Source: Phorcus lineatus
Lineage: Eukaryota > Mollusca > Gastropoda > Trochida > Trochidae
Assembly: GCA_921293015.1 (NCBI GenBank)
Contig: OV121081.1
Span: forward strand, 31,933,158-31,997,157
DNA: 64,000 nucleotides
Direction of reading: 5' to 3'
Shown here one piece after another: positions 14,247 through 25,784 of this stretch (the stretch's first letter is position 1; each line of letters begins with the position of its first letter). The notes under the pieces were generated by a model, which did no database searches, was not told the origin of the DNA, and worked only from the letters and a program-made list of their open reading frames with translations. The translations under genes were made by a program, and so were the position numbers.

Positions 14247-17200
14247 ATCTTACATAAACTAATACAATAAAAAGGGGGAATTCGAATTTTTTAAAAAGCT
14301 CCTAGAGGGTCTTTAAACTACTTTTGGTTATGTCGGACATAGCACAGCTTAAACTAATTAATAGAACGTATATCTCCCACAACATTGATATACCGAAAAT
14401 GTAATCAAATCATGTATTCCGTAATATCGTATATACATTCGATATAAATAATCTACTAAGCAGTTTGGTTGACAGAATAAAACTATTTGCGTTGTTAAAA
14501 AGGTCAGATTAATTACCAGCTGAGAAGGCGATATATTGACGACATAATTCCCTGTATGTGTGGGTTTGGTATAGGTTAGGCATATCATCTTACACTTCCT
14601 GACAGACACGAAACTTTAACATTACATGCAGTTGTCTCTCAACTTTCAAATCAGCGGGATCCTCATCTGTCAGAAAAATATTTGGCAAGTGCGTAAATCT
14701 ACAATTACACCGAGATTAACACATTCTGAGACATTATAAGCATTATATTGGCCGCAGTTTCACACTCAAATTGGGCGTATGACGACATGAACGCCAACGT
14801 ATTTATTCTATCTATACTATTAAATGCCTATATCATTTTCAATTGACCTATAATTAAAAAATGACGACGGCCAAGGTCACTAAGTCATAACTGTCGGTGT
14901 GCACAAAATGGGAAACATTGATTGTTGAAAAGATTAGTTATGGATGTGTGAAGCTGTTGCATATTAAGAACAAACGATGAAATATTCTTTTTCACTTATA
15001 TAACGTCAACGGTTACTTATAAACAGTATAATCATTGTGACTGCCGTTTTTGGTCATTGGAATGTATGCAAACTTTGAACGTTACCGTATACTTTATGCG
15101 GATTTGGTGCAACGTTGATTTATGTACATAATCTGAATTCGTACATATTTTCCGAATAACTGATTTGGTAGATTTCCAGAATGCGGATGGTTAGTAATAC
15201 CGAGAGATATTAACGAAATATTTGTAACCGTCAACGCCTTTGATTTGTTAAAATAATTACCTAAGGAAGAAGCCTCAAGGACATGGTATTTACTTTCAGG
15301 TGTTGTTAATCCTAAATCTAAATTTGCTTTCAAGAGGCCATTTTCGGCACACGGTGAATTTAAGATTATGATATAATTAACTACAGTATGTGAAATAGAC
15401 TAACTAGTTCTTGTATTATCCTATATTTCTGTCATAAAACTAGGATAAATTTCTCGCGAGCCAGAACGATTTCTTAGGGACAAACATAAAAAACCCACTG
15501 TGAATCATTGGCTAGAAGTTTTATAATCAGAAAATTGAAACTGTTTTGCATGGTTATGAAAATAAAATCAAACAATCTTTATAATATTAGTTTTACATGC
15601 AACCAACTAAAACTAACCAGCTAACGTAGAACAATTCATGTACTTTTTCTCGAGGTCAGATTAAAACAAGAATAAAACCAAATCCAATCTTAAGGTATGT
15701 TCTTAAAAAATTTAAAATCAGATATGAATATACTGATTCAACTTAGAATTAGAATCTATAACAAACAAGGATTCAAAACTTTTTGAGTGAATGAGAACCC
15801 GCCAAGGTTACACACTGCGACAAGGGTTGTTGTATCGATGTGCACATGTTTTGGATTCCATTGCAAACCGGTCAGGGTCAGAAATCATTCACTCCACGAG
15901 TGTCAGTAAACAACTTTTGTGAATGAAGACCGCTTCAGGAGCGTTGTTTGTCGTCCTGGTCAAGTCAAGGTTCCCAAAGCGACAGACGACACTCGGGGCC
16001 AGCACACGACATCTCTGACAGAAACCGACGACATGTTTCAGAGAGTGGAGTTCCCGCCGTGAGAACAGAACAAGTGATATTACTCAACTGTTGACACTCG
16101 GAGACCACAGCCAGTACAGAAATGATCGGAATCTTTGCCAATGGTTTTGGTTAGAGCGTTTATATTTGGCCTCACAATTAGCTATGGTTGCTTGATTGGC
16201 GAAAGGAATTTCGGGGTGTAGCATGAGAAAGGTCGAATATTCTCTACTCCTCCCACAGCACGTCCAGACAAACATTTTAAAGTCAATGGAGAATATAGCG
16301 ACAGACAGGTTTGTTGCCCACTCAAATAGCATACACCCTATGCCCCTAGTAGCTGTGCCGCCATGTTGACAAGGACAATGTCCTGTTGCTCACAACCTCT
16401 CTACGGCGACCTGGAGCAGCAGGGCGGGAGAGGGATTGTTTCCAGGGACGTGATTTGGTTCCTACTATTATCCTTCAATTACCAATGGTATATCATAAGA
16501 GTTTGCGTTAGAAATGTTGCGCAATCGCGGTTTCGGTTATACAATAATTAACAGTCTGAATATCATGTTTGTTCTACGGCGTTCCTATAGAAGTGTAAAT
16601 AACATCTACTCTTGAATATCAAAACGCCCCTTAAGAAGCAAGTATTTATTGAATAATCAAATCAGGATTAGTACAATACGTATCCGTTTAATCTTTGTGT
16701 ATTATGGATTCCTGTTTTTTTAAATAATACACCACATAAACTTTTTAGGAATACAGTTCTCTCCGCCATCCGGAGGCGCTGTACCATGTTTTAAGTATGA
16801 TTACGTCTTTTTTTCTCATTTCCTCATTATATATTAGTTTTATATATATTGTTTCTTTAAAGGGTAGAGCAGCGGCATACTTATACTAATTATCCCTACT
16901 GGTAGAATTGGGAGCCACGTATAAAGCAAAAACTGCATGTCGCCATCTTAGTGTAAACACCTTAAAACTTTATATCATTTGAATTAGGGAAACAGACACG
17001 CGTAGCATAACCGAACTTAGTAAGTTTGTTTTAGAAATCCTTGATTTTAAATGTCTTGCAATTGTAACACAATCTAACAAAACTCAACTCGTTTACATAA
17101 GATTAAACCAAAATAAAAACTTGATATATCAGTTCAAACATGTATAAATGGATGCCATCAGTGCCATATGTACAGGTTAAACAACCGATACAGAAGAAAT

Positions 17201-17390
17201 GTAGTTGCCGTGAGAATGGGAACACATTGATACATTACATATGAATCATATTAAAAGGCAACGCAATAACTTGAATTTGCACACTAGTTACCTCATGCTT
17301 TGATATATGAACACTAAATATTTACAGACGAACAGACGAGACGATTACAGTATTTTGATAGAAGGGGATTAAAAAACGCAGGGCACTTAC

Positions 17391-17586
17391 CTTTAATTTC
17401 CGCCATTTACAAGGGAATTTTTTTCTTGAGCATGTCTGCCTCTTAATACATTTTCCAAACTTTTTAAGACATTTAAAGTCATCTTTACGACATGCCGGAC
17501 ACCGCGGCTCCCTCTCGAAGGAGCATGCGCTACAGGAAGTATGCTGGCACTCGCCATGACATTCTCGATGTACTTCCGCTACGTCG
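17391..17586 (-). CDS. internal cysteine-rich exon of the IGFBP-domain secreted protein gene
   Basis: On the minus strand the exon lies between acceptor TTTCAG (just above 17586) and a strong donor AAAG|GTAAGT (17391|17390). It begins with the third base of a split codon and encodes 65 residues, ending in phase 0. Ten cysteines are arranged C-x3-C-x4-C-x2-C-x7-C-x2-C-x6-C-x6-C-x5-C-x6-C, with motifs ECHGECQHTSCSAC and RCPAC, followed by a lysine/arginine-rich tail. The preceding exon 25691-25784 ends with two bases of a codon, so the two join in frame and give SDVAEVHREC across the junction. I do not recognise the domain. It is probably disulphide-bonded and extracellular. A second AG eight bases inside the exon (start 17578) is an alternative acceptor with a different phase. 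The next exon downstream was not identified, so the protein is incomplete. Confidence 0.6.
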
Positions 17587-18708
17587 CTGAAACCAAGATA
17601 GAATATTGTGTAACAACATTTGATCACCTTAATCAACTTCGTCTTGATGTTTATGTATATATTTATGTCTATTTGAACAATGATTTTTACAAACCAGATT
17701 ACCATTGCATATTTGTAGATACCATTTGCCCCACTTTATACAAATATGTTTGTGATATATAAAGTATGTTGACTGATGGAATAGATAGCTTCCAACGTAG
17801 CTTCACGTGCATCTACCAATAGTTATGTTGATTAATAGCGATTTGTACCATTTTCTATGTTATTTAATATGATGATATATAACTTCACATTATGAAATTC
17901 CGATACTATTTCATGAGCGATCGCAAGTACTGTCGCCGTTTTGCTTTTTGGCATAACGTGAATAAAAAAAAAGACACTGGCTGCGTTCAGTTAATTTCAA
18001 TACTTTATTAAGATAAACCTCACGTTTTGATAGACTATCCATAATTTTACAAATAAATAAGGATGAGACTAATCGACAGTGCCTTGTCACAACAAAGAAA
18101 GGCTTTTCAAATACAGTCCTAGCGCTGATGAAATGATTAATTTCTGAATGTTTTCTAATTTTAGGTTGAATGGGCGCTATCTTAATCAAATATTAAAATC
18201 TTCTGCTTTAAATAATTTCAGTCTGTAATATAATATATATATAATATAATAAAGTAATCAAAATGACCTATGATTATGACCTATGGGTTATCTGAGTAGA
18301 AAACTAAAGAGAAAAATGAAGAACAGATGATGGTCGCTGGGTAATAAATACATCAACACACATGGACAAAATCAAAGCTAAAATAGTGCTTCTAGTACAG
18401 TAGCAGTACATTTAAAAGAATATCCCATGCAGAAGTATATTCTTGATCAGGTATTTAGTAATTGGGAGTCATATCTTCATATTTTTTCTCTGTTTTGGGG
18501 GTTTATTTTATCGAAAGCTTATCTCATTTGGCTACCCTTGGTTATGAAATAGCAATCTGTATTCCAACACAGCCAAATTAACAATCAATTACATCGCCAT
18601 CAAGCAGATTACATCAAAAAAATATATACATAGATATATACGATAAACAAGTTCGTTAGGATATTTATTCTGGAAGATTAGCAGTTTAATAAATGCGTGG
18701 TTGTGAGG

Positions 18709-18881
18709 TTACATCTCTCCACGGAGGCACCTGTCTGTGTGATAGACACAGCAGCAGTATTTTAGATGCTTCAACATCGACTTACATGAGGCAATCCGTA
18801 GAGTCTGACATTTACACGGCGACTTAGGACTCGCATGCATCGCTGCATGGAGAATACATTGAGAAGTATGAGCAACATCTC
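18709..18881 (-). other. possible alternative terminal exon, cysteine-rich
   Basis: After an acceptor-like CTGCTTAG, an open frame runs from 18881 to a stop at 18709. It contains PCKCQTLRIASCKS and a KYCCCVYHTDRC run, and an AATAAA lies about 45 bases past the stop. Its entry phase (two bases first) fits directly onto the IGFBP exon at 37376-37709, skipping exon 25691-25784. A perfect donor-like GTAAGT at 18785-18780 would make it internal instead. The cysteine density is suggestive, but the frame is short, and the 25691-25784 to 17391-17586 path is a better fit, so this is only a candidate. Confidence 0.2.
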
Positions 18882-19459
18882 CTAAGCAGAAAGAACACGC
18901 TAATTACACCCTGTTGAGGAGTTTAGCATTCCATTGCCTGCGTCCGGGATTATATTGTCATTGAGATACACGAGCTATCCAAAACATTTTCGCTTCTACG
19001 ACGGAGCTACACCATTCTTTACTTCAGAGGTATCAATCATAGCTGTTTTTCTTCTCAAAGGGAAAATCGGATGCAAAATATATATTGTCTTTGCCAAGAT
19101 GATTAGATTTGGAAAGCGTAACCATTTCAGAATACATATTTTGGGACTCTGTTGCAAAAAGATATTATATTATTTGTCTAGTAAGACACACTCAGACATG
19201 AGACGTCTACAAATGGTACTAAAGAAGTGCTCGTCGAACAGAATTTGGTATTTTATAGAAAAATTACCCTTCATAATCGTCAGCCAAACTACTGCATACA
19301 GTTTGAAGTCAAGGTTAACAAGTGCAAGGGGAGATCAAAACACTAAAATATTCTGTATTTGATAAATAAAAGAAATACTTTTACTAAATTACTGCTTTTT
19401 ATGAAACCAAATGTGTTTTAATGAAATCATGAATTGATGGCAAACATTGAAATAAAGCG

Positions 19460-19605
19460 GATGGTGGTGGTGGTGATGATGATGATGATGGTGATGATGG
19501 TGTCGTTGTTGCTGGCGGTGGTGATGCTGATGATGGTAGTGGTTTATGTTGATAATAATGTCATCGCTGGTGATGGTGAAGATGAGGGTGACGGTGATAG
19601 TATTG
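19460..19605. repeat. imperfect GAT/GGT trinucleotide repeat
   Basis: GATGGTGGTGGTGATGATGAT-type trinucleotide units run for roughly 145 bases with interruptions. It is a low-complexity repeat, probably intronic in the cysteine-rich gene. Confidence 0.8.
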
Positions 19606-22600
19606 TTGTTTGATATAATCTGACTTTGTCAGCACAAGCTTGATATAAAAGCTCCAAAGCGTTAAATACACATTGTACATGTAAATCACACTAAAACATC
19701 AAGGATAATCCATGATAATCCATTCTACAGCCGCGATGATACCGATTTAAAATAATGGTCAAACGCATACACGACAATGTTTGACAATGGAGTCGATAGT
19801 ATCAGTTCTAACAAGTAATATGTGCATCAAGGATTACAATCAAATATACATTTAAAAGTTTAGGTTCAACATTTTATTTTTTAACATCAAAATCCTGAAT
19901 GTTCGTGCCTTTTGCTGATCGTGTTACCTATTGAAGAAGTATCCAAACATTAAGCTTGTAGAGTGTACCTAAAGGATAGGTGTTAACACCATAATTAGAT
20001 TTGGGGTCATGATTTATCGTGTGACTGTCTAGCCCTTGTATATACGTACTCAGAAGTTTTACAGGTAGGTTTGTGAAAAATATTTGCAAATGGAGTAACA
20101 GCAGTATGAACAGTAATCCTGAAGTTCAGATTGCTGTTTGTAGACAAGGTAACAGTTATTTGTAAGAAGCTTGAAAAAGTTATTTAATGGAATCGATTGG
20201 CGTTAAGAAGTAAAATATTGAAAAATTAAGGATAACATCCATGTTGTCCGAATCAATGCAACACATCATATGGTTAACTGGTTTATCTGTAGCCGATACC
20301 AACAATCATAAAGTTTTAAATTGAACAAAATAGTGACGTCACAGAGCACACGACGTCTCTCATACAGGTGCGCGTTATAATACTCAACAGGTGAAGAACG
20401 GAGGGGGCGGCGAGAAACAACAAACACTAGCTACAGTACAGCATGTCAGCCTGGAACAAGGGGGATACATGTGCTCCCTCCCTCTTCCCTCCCACGATTA
20501 GCAAGGTATCAGCGTTACAATACCCAGGTGAAAGATGACTGAAGCACTACTGAATCAATGAAACACACGGTACTCTAACAACTGGGCACAACATTCCCTC
20601 CTCTACATGCAGAAACAATTTGCACTTGTATTTGCAAGCATGGTGCACATTTCGGAAAGCGCGCCAGTGGCTTCCTCGCATTCCCAGCTAATGGACGTCA
20701 GAGAAACTTCAAACAGGCCGGGTTCTGTATCAGATGTGTAGTATTTATATAGCCGATAGGTTATGATTAGCCCTTTTACAAGTCATATTTTCAAATATGC
20801 GGGCCACGATTCCCCATTGGTTTTAATATTTCTCTCCTACGCGCATCGTGAACCGCTACAGGTGTATGGGATAGGTAAATGTCAGGTATCAAAACGTAGT
20901 CGAGGAAACACCTGGATACGTTCACTGCTAAACGGTGAAAGAGATCTAGACAAATAACTTCTTATGATGCTCGTTTAGAGAGCTTATTCCAGCCGAGATG
21001 TTTTCGATCACTTATGATTCTCGTTATGATGCCTTCCTCTCGTTCTTCTACTTGCAATGTTTCTCATAATTTATTTAATACCAAGTCTTAGAGCTTCTAA
21101 TAGTTCATGATATGTAGTACTAGGTATCTTAATTACCATGCTATTTTCGAATACAGTTTAGGTGTGTTTTTTAAACCTTTTACTGTGCCTTCTTAGGCTT
21201 CACTTTGCACGTTGATCATACCAAAATGTATCTTCTATGTTATAGAATTTTCTTGTTTAACAATGTTTCTGATCTAGGTATCATCAGAGCGCAGTCGAGT
21301 TTCAAGATGCAATAACAGTGCAATGAGAGATACGATTATTTTCACATACTCTGTAAATAAAATTTTCTGCATTTTCAAAATATGAAAAAATATTTGATAA
21401 CTAATGCATTCCATAATATATATAACGTCAGGAACAAACATTCAGATTACTAACAGCTACAGTTTATGATTGTGATTTAAAGAAGACCGCGAAAATTACA
21501 TAACCGAGAGATAAATTCAGCTCCAGACTGACAAGGATTAATTCTTTATTTAAAACACCTTCCATAATTTTGACATTGGCAAGGCTTTTCATTTGATTTC
21601 ATTTATTACATTTTGTTGTTCGAATAAAAGCAATCATTATTTCATATTCCAGGTATAATTATTGATAATATCTGAAATAATGAATCAATCTATAACTGAA
21701 TGGTCAATTTCAAGTCTATCCATCAGCTGGTACAACGACGCTTGCGTGTGAAAAGCCTAGATAATTACCTCCAGTCACTGCTATGGTAACAACAGCTGTC
21801 TTTAAGCCGATTAGGACAGGCTAAATTTTGAACAAATCCCTGTGATTCGATATGGACTGCAGCGAGATGAACTTATGAGCAATGCTAGTTTTAATTAACC
21901 CTTCTTAATTTTTTTCTCGATATTTCATAGTTAGCTTTCGAATAATCGAACAAAACAAACTAAGCACCCATCTGCTCCTTTTAAAGTAGCCCAAGTTATG
22001 ATCTTATGAAACAGTGCAAAGATTTAAAATTTCCTTTATAGTCATCGTGTTTAGGAGTGCTTATTTTTTCATCACGTTGGTCATCGGGAACACCATATAA
22101 GATACGTACATAGAATAAGGCTGAAGACTTTGAAACAAGCAAATCGTAGTCTCAATGCAACAAATCTTGTTTTCCCAAAAACTTAGCCTTTCTGGTTTCT
22201 TGACAGAAATCAAAAAGCTTGGGATAGACACCCTTCCACAAACATATTTGAAAGTAGACAAAACCAAATATACAAATTTAAATCTTCAAGTAACCAAAGT
22301 GTTATAGAAAAATATGTCAGAGCTTCCATATTTGTAAGAAAATGGCAATATATTATTTTTGTTACAACTAAATTAGCATTTGCGGGACACCACAAAATCA
22401 GAGCAGCCCTGAAACTGAGGTTTCCGCCTTCCCCTGTTCCGCCTTTTTCACAGCAACAATAAAATAGTTTTTTTTTAAAATATGCCACAAAAGACAATTG
22501 AGCATTACAGTCAAATCGCAATTACAACTAGTAGAATTATGATGTCATGACGTCATATGGGTGATTTCACACAATTTTGAACATTAAATAGTAATTTCAG

Positions 22601-22614
22601 AACTTTTATTTTTG

Positions 22615-23160
22615 AATTTTGACCTTGAATGCAAACATGTCCAAAGATTTCCCAGGGGGTATAATCACTGAATGATTAAAAATATTTCAAGTTATTTCTG
22701 ATTTCAAAGTTTGACTTATCTTGTGACCTTGACCTTTGACATTCAAGGTAATACAATAAACGACCATTTTCTATTAAGTATAACAATCATGTAACAATTA
22801 AAAGCGTTACTGATTAAATAAAACATTTTTGCACAAGTCATGACCTCGCTGTTACCTTGACCTTTGACAAATTGTAGCAAAAACGTTTTCAAATCCTGGT
22901 AGTTATCCATATTTGATATATACCAAATAAGAGTCATCATAGTAACAAAACGTTTTTAATGATTTCATTGCTCACGACCTTGACCTTTAATTTTGAATAT
23001 AATGAAAAATAATTTCTAGAGGGTTTAATCAATAAAAGGTTAATATGAGTTTTCAAAACCTTTATTTTGTTTCAAAATTTTATCAAAGGATGAATATGGC
23101 CATAGCAAAACCAGTATGTCGTAGCCTTGATGTTTGACATTCATGGTCACACAATCTATG
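22615..23160. repeat. degenerate tandem repeat carrying TGACCTTGACCTTTGAC
   Basis: A motif close to TGACCTTGACCTTTGACATT recurs at about 22731, 22853, 22975 and 23122, roughly every 120-145 bases, with looser similarity in between (AATCATT- and AAAACGTTTT-like stretches). The motif contains direct repeats of the nuclear-receptor half-site (AGGTCA on the other strand). It is best read as an old satellite or dispersed repeat; any receptor binding is speculation. Confidence 0.6.
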
Positions 23161-23534
23161 CTCACTTATTATTTACCATAAGAGATATGTAATAATGATC
23201 CCTATCGTGAAGTAAGGATTTGGAGGGGTAAGTAAAGTAAGCAATTGTTGTAATTCGTTTGTCGATTTAAGTTTTCGAAATTCAATAACTTTTCAGTGAT
23301 CGAAAAAGAAATGGTAAACTGCGATTCAAATTCTTCCAGCCAATATGACAAACTAAAGGAAAGTGGTGAGCAAAGATCATTATTACAGCAATTAATTGAC
23401 AAACATTGACGTATTTCTATCTCACTCATGATTCCTGTCGATCAGGGACAGTTATAGTCTTACACCCACGCTATAGTTCATGCTATTTTGTGCTCAACAA
23501 TTGTAGATCTGAGGTTAACTGCATCTGGACATTC

Positions 23535-24315
23535 GACAGTCACAGTGTTATAAGCGGGTTATTAGTCTGGGACAGTTACAGTGTTATAAGGGCGTTATTA
23601 GTCTTGGACAGTCACAGTTTTATAAGGGCGTTATTAGTCTTGGACAGTCACGGTGTTATAAGCGGGTTATTAGTCTGGGACAGTCACAGTTTTATAAGGG
23701 CGTTATTAGTCTTGGACAGTCACGGTGTTATAAGCGGGTTATTAAACTAAGACAGTTACAGCGTTATAAGCGGGTTATTAAACTAAGACAGTTACAGTGT
23801 TATAAGCAGGTTATTAAACTAAGACAGTTACAGTGTAATAAGCGGGTTATTAATCTAAGACAGTTACAGTGTTATAAGCGGGTTATTAATCTAAGACAGT
23901 TACAGTGTTATAAGCGGGTTATTAATCTAAGACAGTTACAGTGTTATAAGCGGGTTATTAATCTAAGACAGTTACAGTGTTATAAGCGGGTTATTAATCT
24001 AAGACAGTTACAGTGTTATAAACGGGTTATTAATCTAAGACAGTTACAGTGTTATAAGCGGGTTATTAATCTAAGACAGTTACAGTGGTATAAGCGGGTT
24101 ATTAAACTAAGACAGTTACAGTGTTATAAGCGGGTTATTAATCTAAGACAGTTACAGTGTTATAAGTGGGTTATTAATCTAAGACAGTTACAGTGTTATA
24201 AGCGGGTTATTAAACTAAGACAGTTATAGTGTTATAAGCGGGTTATTAAACTAAGACAGTTACAGTGTTATAAGCGAGTTATTAATCTAAGACAGTTACA
24301 GTGTTATAAGCGGGT
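23535..24315. repeat. 36-bp minisatellite, about 21.7 copies
   Basis: The unit is close to GACAGTTACAGTGTTATAAG plus CGGGTTATTAATCTAA. The first six or seven copies form a distinct subfamily (GACAGTCAC, GGGCG, TTAGTCTTG) and partly alternate as 72-bp dimers. Later copies are nearly uniform with ATCTAA or AACTAA ends. Because 36 is a multiple of three, the early copies stay open as a 12-residue repeat on the plus strand, but there is no sign that they are translated. It lies in intron 2 of the cysteine-rich gene. Confidence 0.95.
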
Positions 24316-24626
24316 AAGTAGAAGACGCAGGGACCAGTAGGCAGGTATTAGATGTAATGGAACAAGCAGGTAATTGGAAGTGACGTTCTCAGAGGAGAAA
24401 GTAATTGCGACTCTCGGTTCTTCTCGTGCTAGGTTTTGTAAACGTCATCTTAGATGGTCTTGGGGCCAGCTGGCGAGAATTACTTAATATGATAGTTAAT
24501 GATTGCCATCTTCGTTAGGGAATTTTCACATTTATAATAGACAAATTGATGCAACCTGAGAAAGTCTTGAAAGGTTTAAATTGTGAAGGAAGTTTCAAAC
24601 GTTTTAAGTAACAGCAGAAAAGTAAA

Positions 24627-24862
24627 GTATGTATGTATAAATATATATGCATGTTTGTTTGTTTGTATGTATGTATGTTTGTATGTATTATGTATGTATG
24701 TATGTATATATGCGTGTGTTTATATGTATGTATGTATCTGTATGTATGTATGTATGTATGATTGCATGTGTGTATGTGTGCATGTGTGTATGTATGTATG
24801 TATGTATGTATGTATGTATGGGTGTATGTATGTATGTATATATGTATTTATGTATGAGTTAT
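24627..24862. repeat. (TATG)n tetranucleotide microsatellite
   Basis: TATG/TGTA units run for about 235 bases with TGTG and TTTG interruptions. The open frames through it are compositional artefacts. Confidence 0.95.
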
Positions 24863-25690
24863 GACCAAATCGTGTTTAACGACAATAAAGTTTTTACAGA
24901 TAGGAGGTCAGGTTATGAAAAACACGGCTTTCTTTAAAGAGTAATTAAATTCACGATTCAGACCTGTGAAATTACGTGTTTATGAAACGTGCAGGTGTAA
25001 TGCCTACATGTATTATAAATATTATGTCTATATCCGACGTCACTGAGACTGAAGTGAGCCATATTGCTTTCACGTAAATGCCTGTCATAAATGACTTTGG
25101 ATCAACTATGAAATTGTTATTATAGGAACATTCGAGATATGTTTAGTTGAAATATATGTAATGCAATGACGTAATTATTTTTATATGCTTAATTTTTACA
25201 ACGCGATGCCGATTTGATACATCTCGTGTCTTATTATGATCAGTTGGTGATGACAGATTAGAAACACAAAGACAATATTCATTTACTCCCGTACATAATA
25301 CACTGAAAGCGTCAAAATGGAGCAGTGTTAGCTTTTTCGTTGCGTTCAGTTTCTTGCAGGTTTATTGTCCTCCTGGATGGCACTGGGGAGAAGATTATTA
25401 AAACCAATTTTCATGTTAATGGTAAAAAGGGTCATACAATATGGCTGTAATCATTGTTGGACGGGTCGCCAAACCTCGCCAATAATTGCAGAAGTTGTTC
25501 TGGCAGTGTTCAATTGAGCATTTCACCGTACCCAGAGTTACAATCTAGTTAATACTATAGCTGTAATAACGAACGTTTGTCATAACGGACGCATGTTATG
25601 ACAGCTATTTTTAACTACAATGAGTCACTTCGTAATATTGTAATTCAACGTGTTGAAGAAACAATGATAAACCACAAGCATAGTTCTTAC

Positions 25691-25784
25691 CTCGCAGAGC
25701 AAACAGCCTTGGGACTCTGCCTACAAAATCTCGGGGAACACTTTGGTCGACAGAACGGGCTAAATCCTTCATCGGCTTGGGGAC
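25691..25784 (-). CDS. small internal cysteine-rich exon of the IGFBP-domain secreted protein gene
   Basis: On the minus strand the acceptor TCATGTCCCAG ends at 25785 and the donor is GCGAG|GTAAGAA (25691|25690). The 94-nt exon starts with two bases (GT) that complete the glycine codon left open by exon 37376-37709. It encodes 30 residues containing FCRPKCSPRFC and KAVCSA and ends with AG, completed by C from exon 17391-17586 to a serine codon. Four cysteines in the pattern C-x3-C-x4-C-x7-C appear in the one frame set by the upstream exon. That frame was not chosen for its cysteines, which supports the join. Another frame is also open across the exon but contains no cysteine. The exon probably begins a second cysteine-rich domain that continues in the next exon. 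No known domain family was recognised. Confidence 0.6.

Larger units (their letters stand above)
5611..17390. other. about 11.8 kb without a supported gene
   Basis: Apart from the hairpin at 6.1 kb, the MITE-like element at 7.57-8.02 kb and the small foldback at 14.2 kb, I see no gene. If the cysteine-rich gene at 17.4-37.7 kb continues, its remaining exons could lie here on the minus strand. A weak candidate is 13838-13922 (see findings). Somewhat more GC-rich patches at about 8,990-9,310 and 15,790-16,470 could be regulatory or non-coding exons, but nothing in them decides this. Confidence 0.4.

Noticed and set aside
17541-17762. Plus-strand frame opposite the cysteine-rich exon
   Set aside because: The minus-strand exon has good splice sites and a cysteine pattern; this frame is its shadow plus AT-rich intron.
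18934-19362. 142-codon plus-strand open frame
   Set aside because: No domain, no acceptor/donor logic and host-like AT composition. It is the longest chance frame in the left half but lacks support as a gene.
24583-24937. Cysteine/valine/tyrosine-rich frames of about 95 codons
   Set aside because: They are direct translations of the TATG microsatellite.
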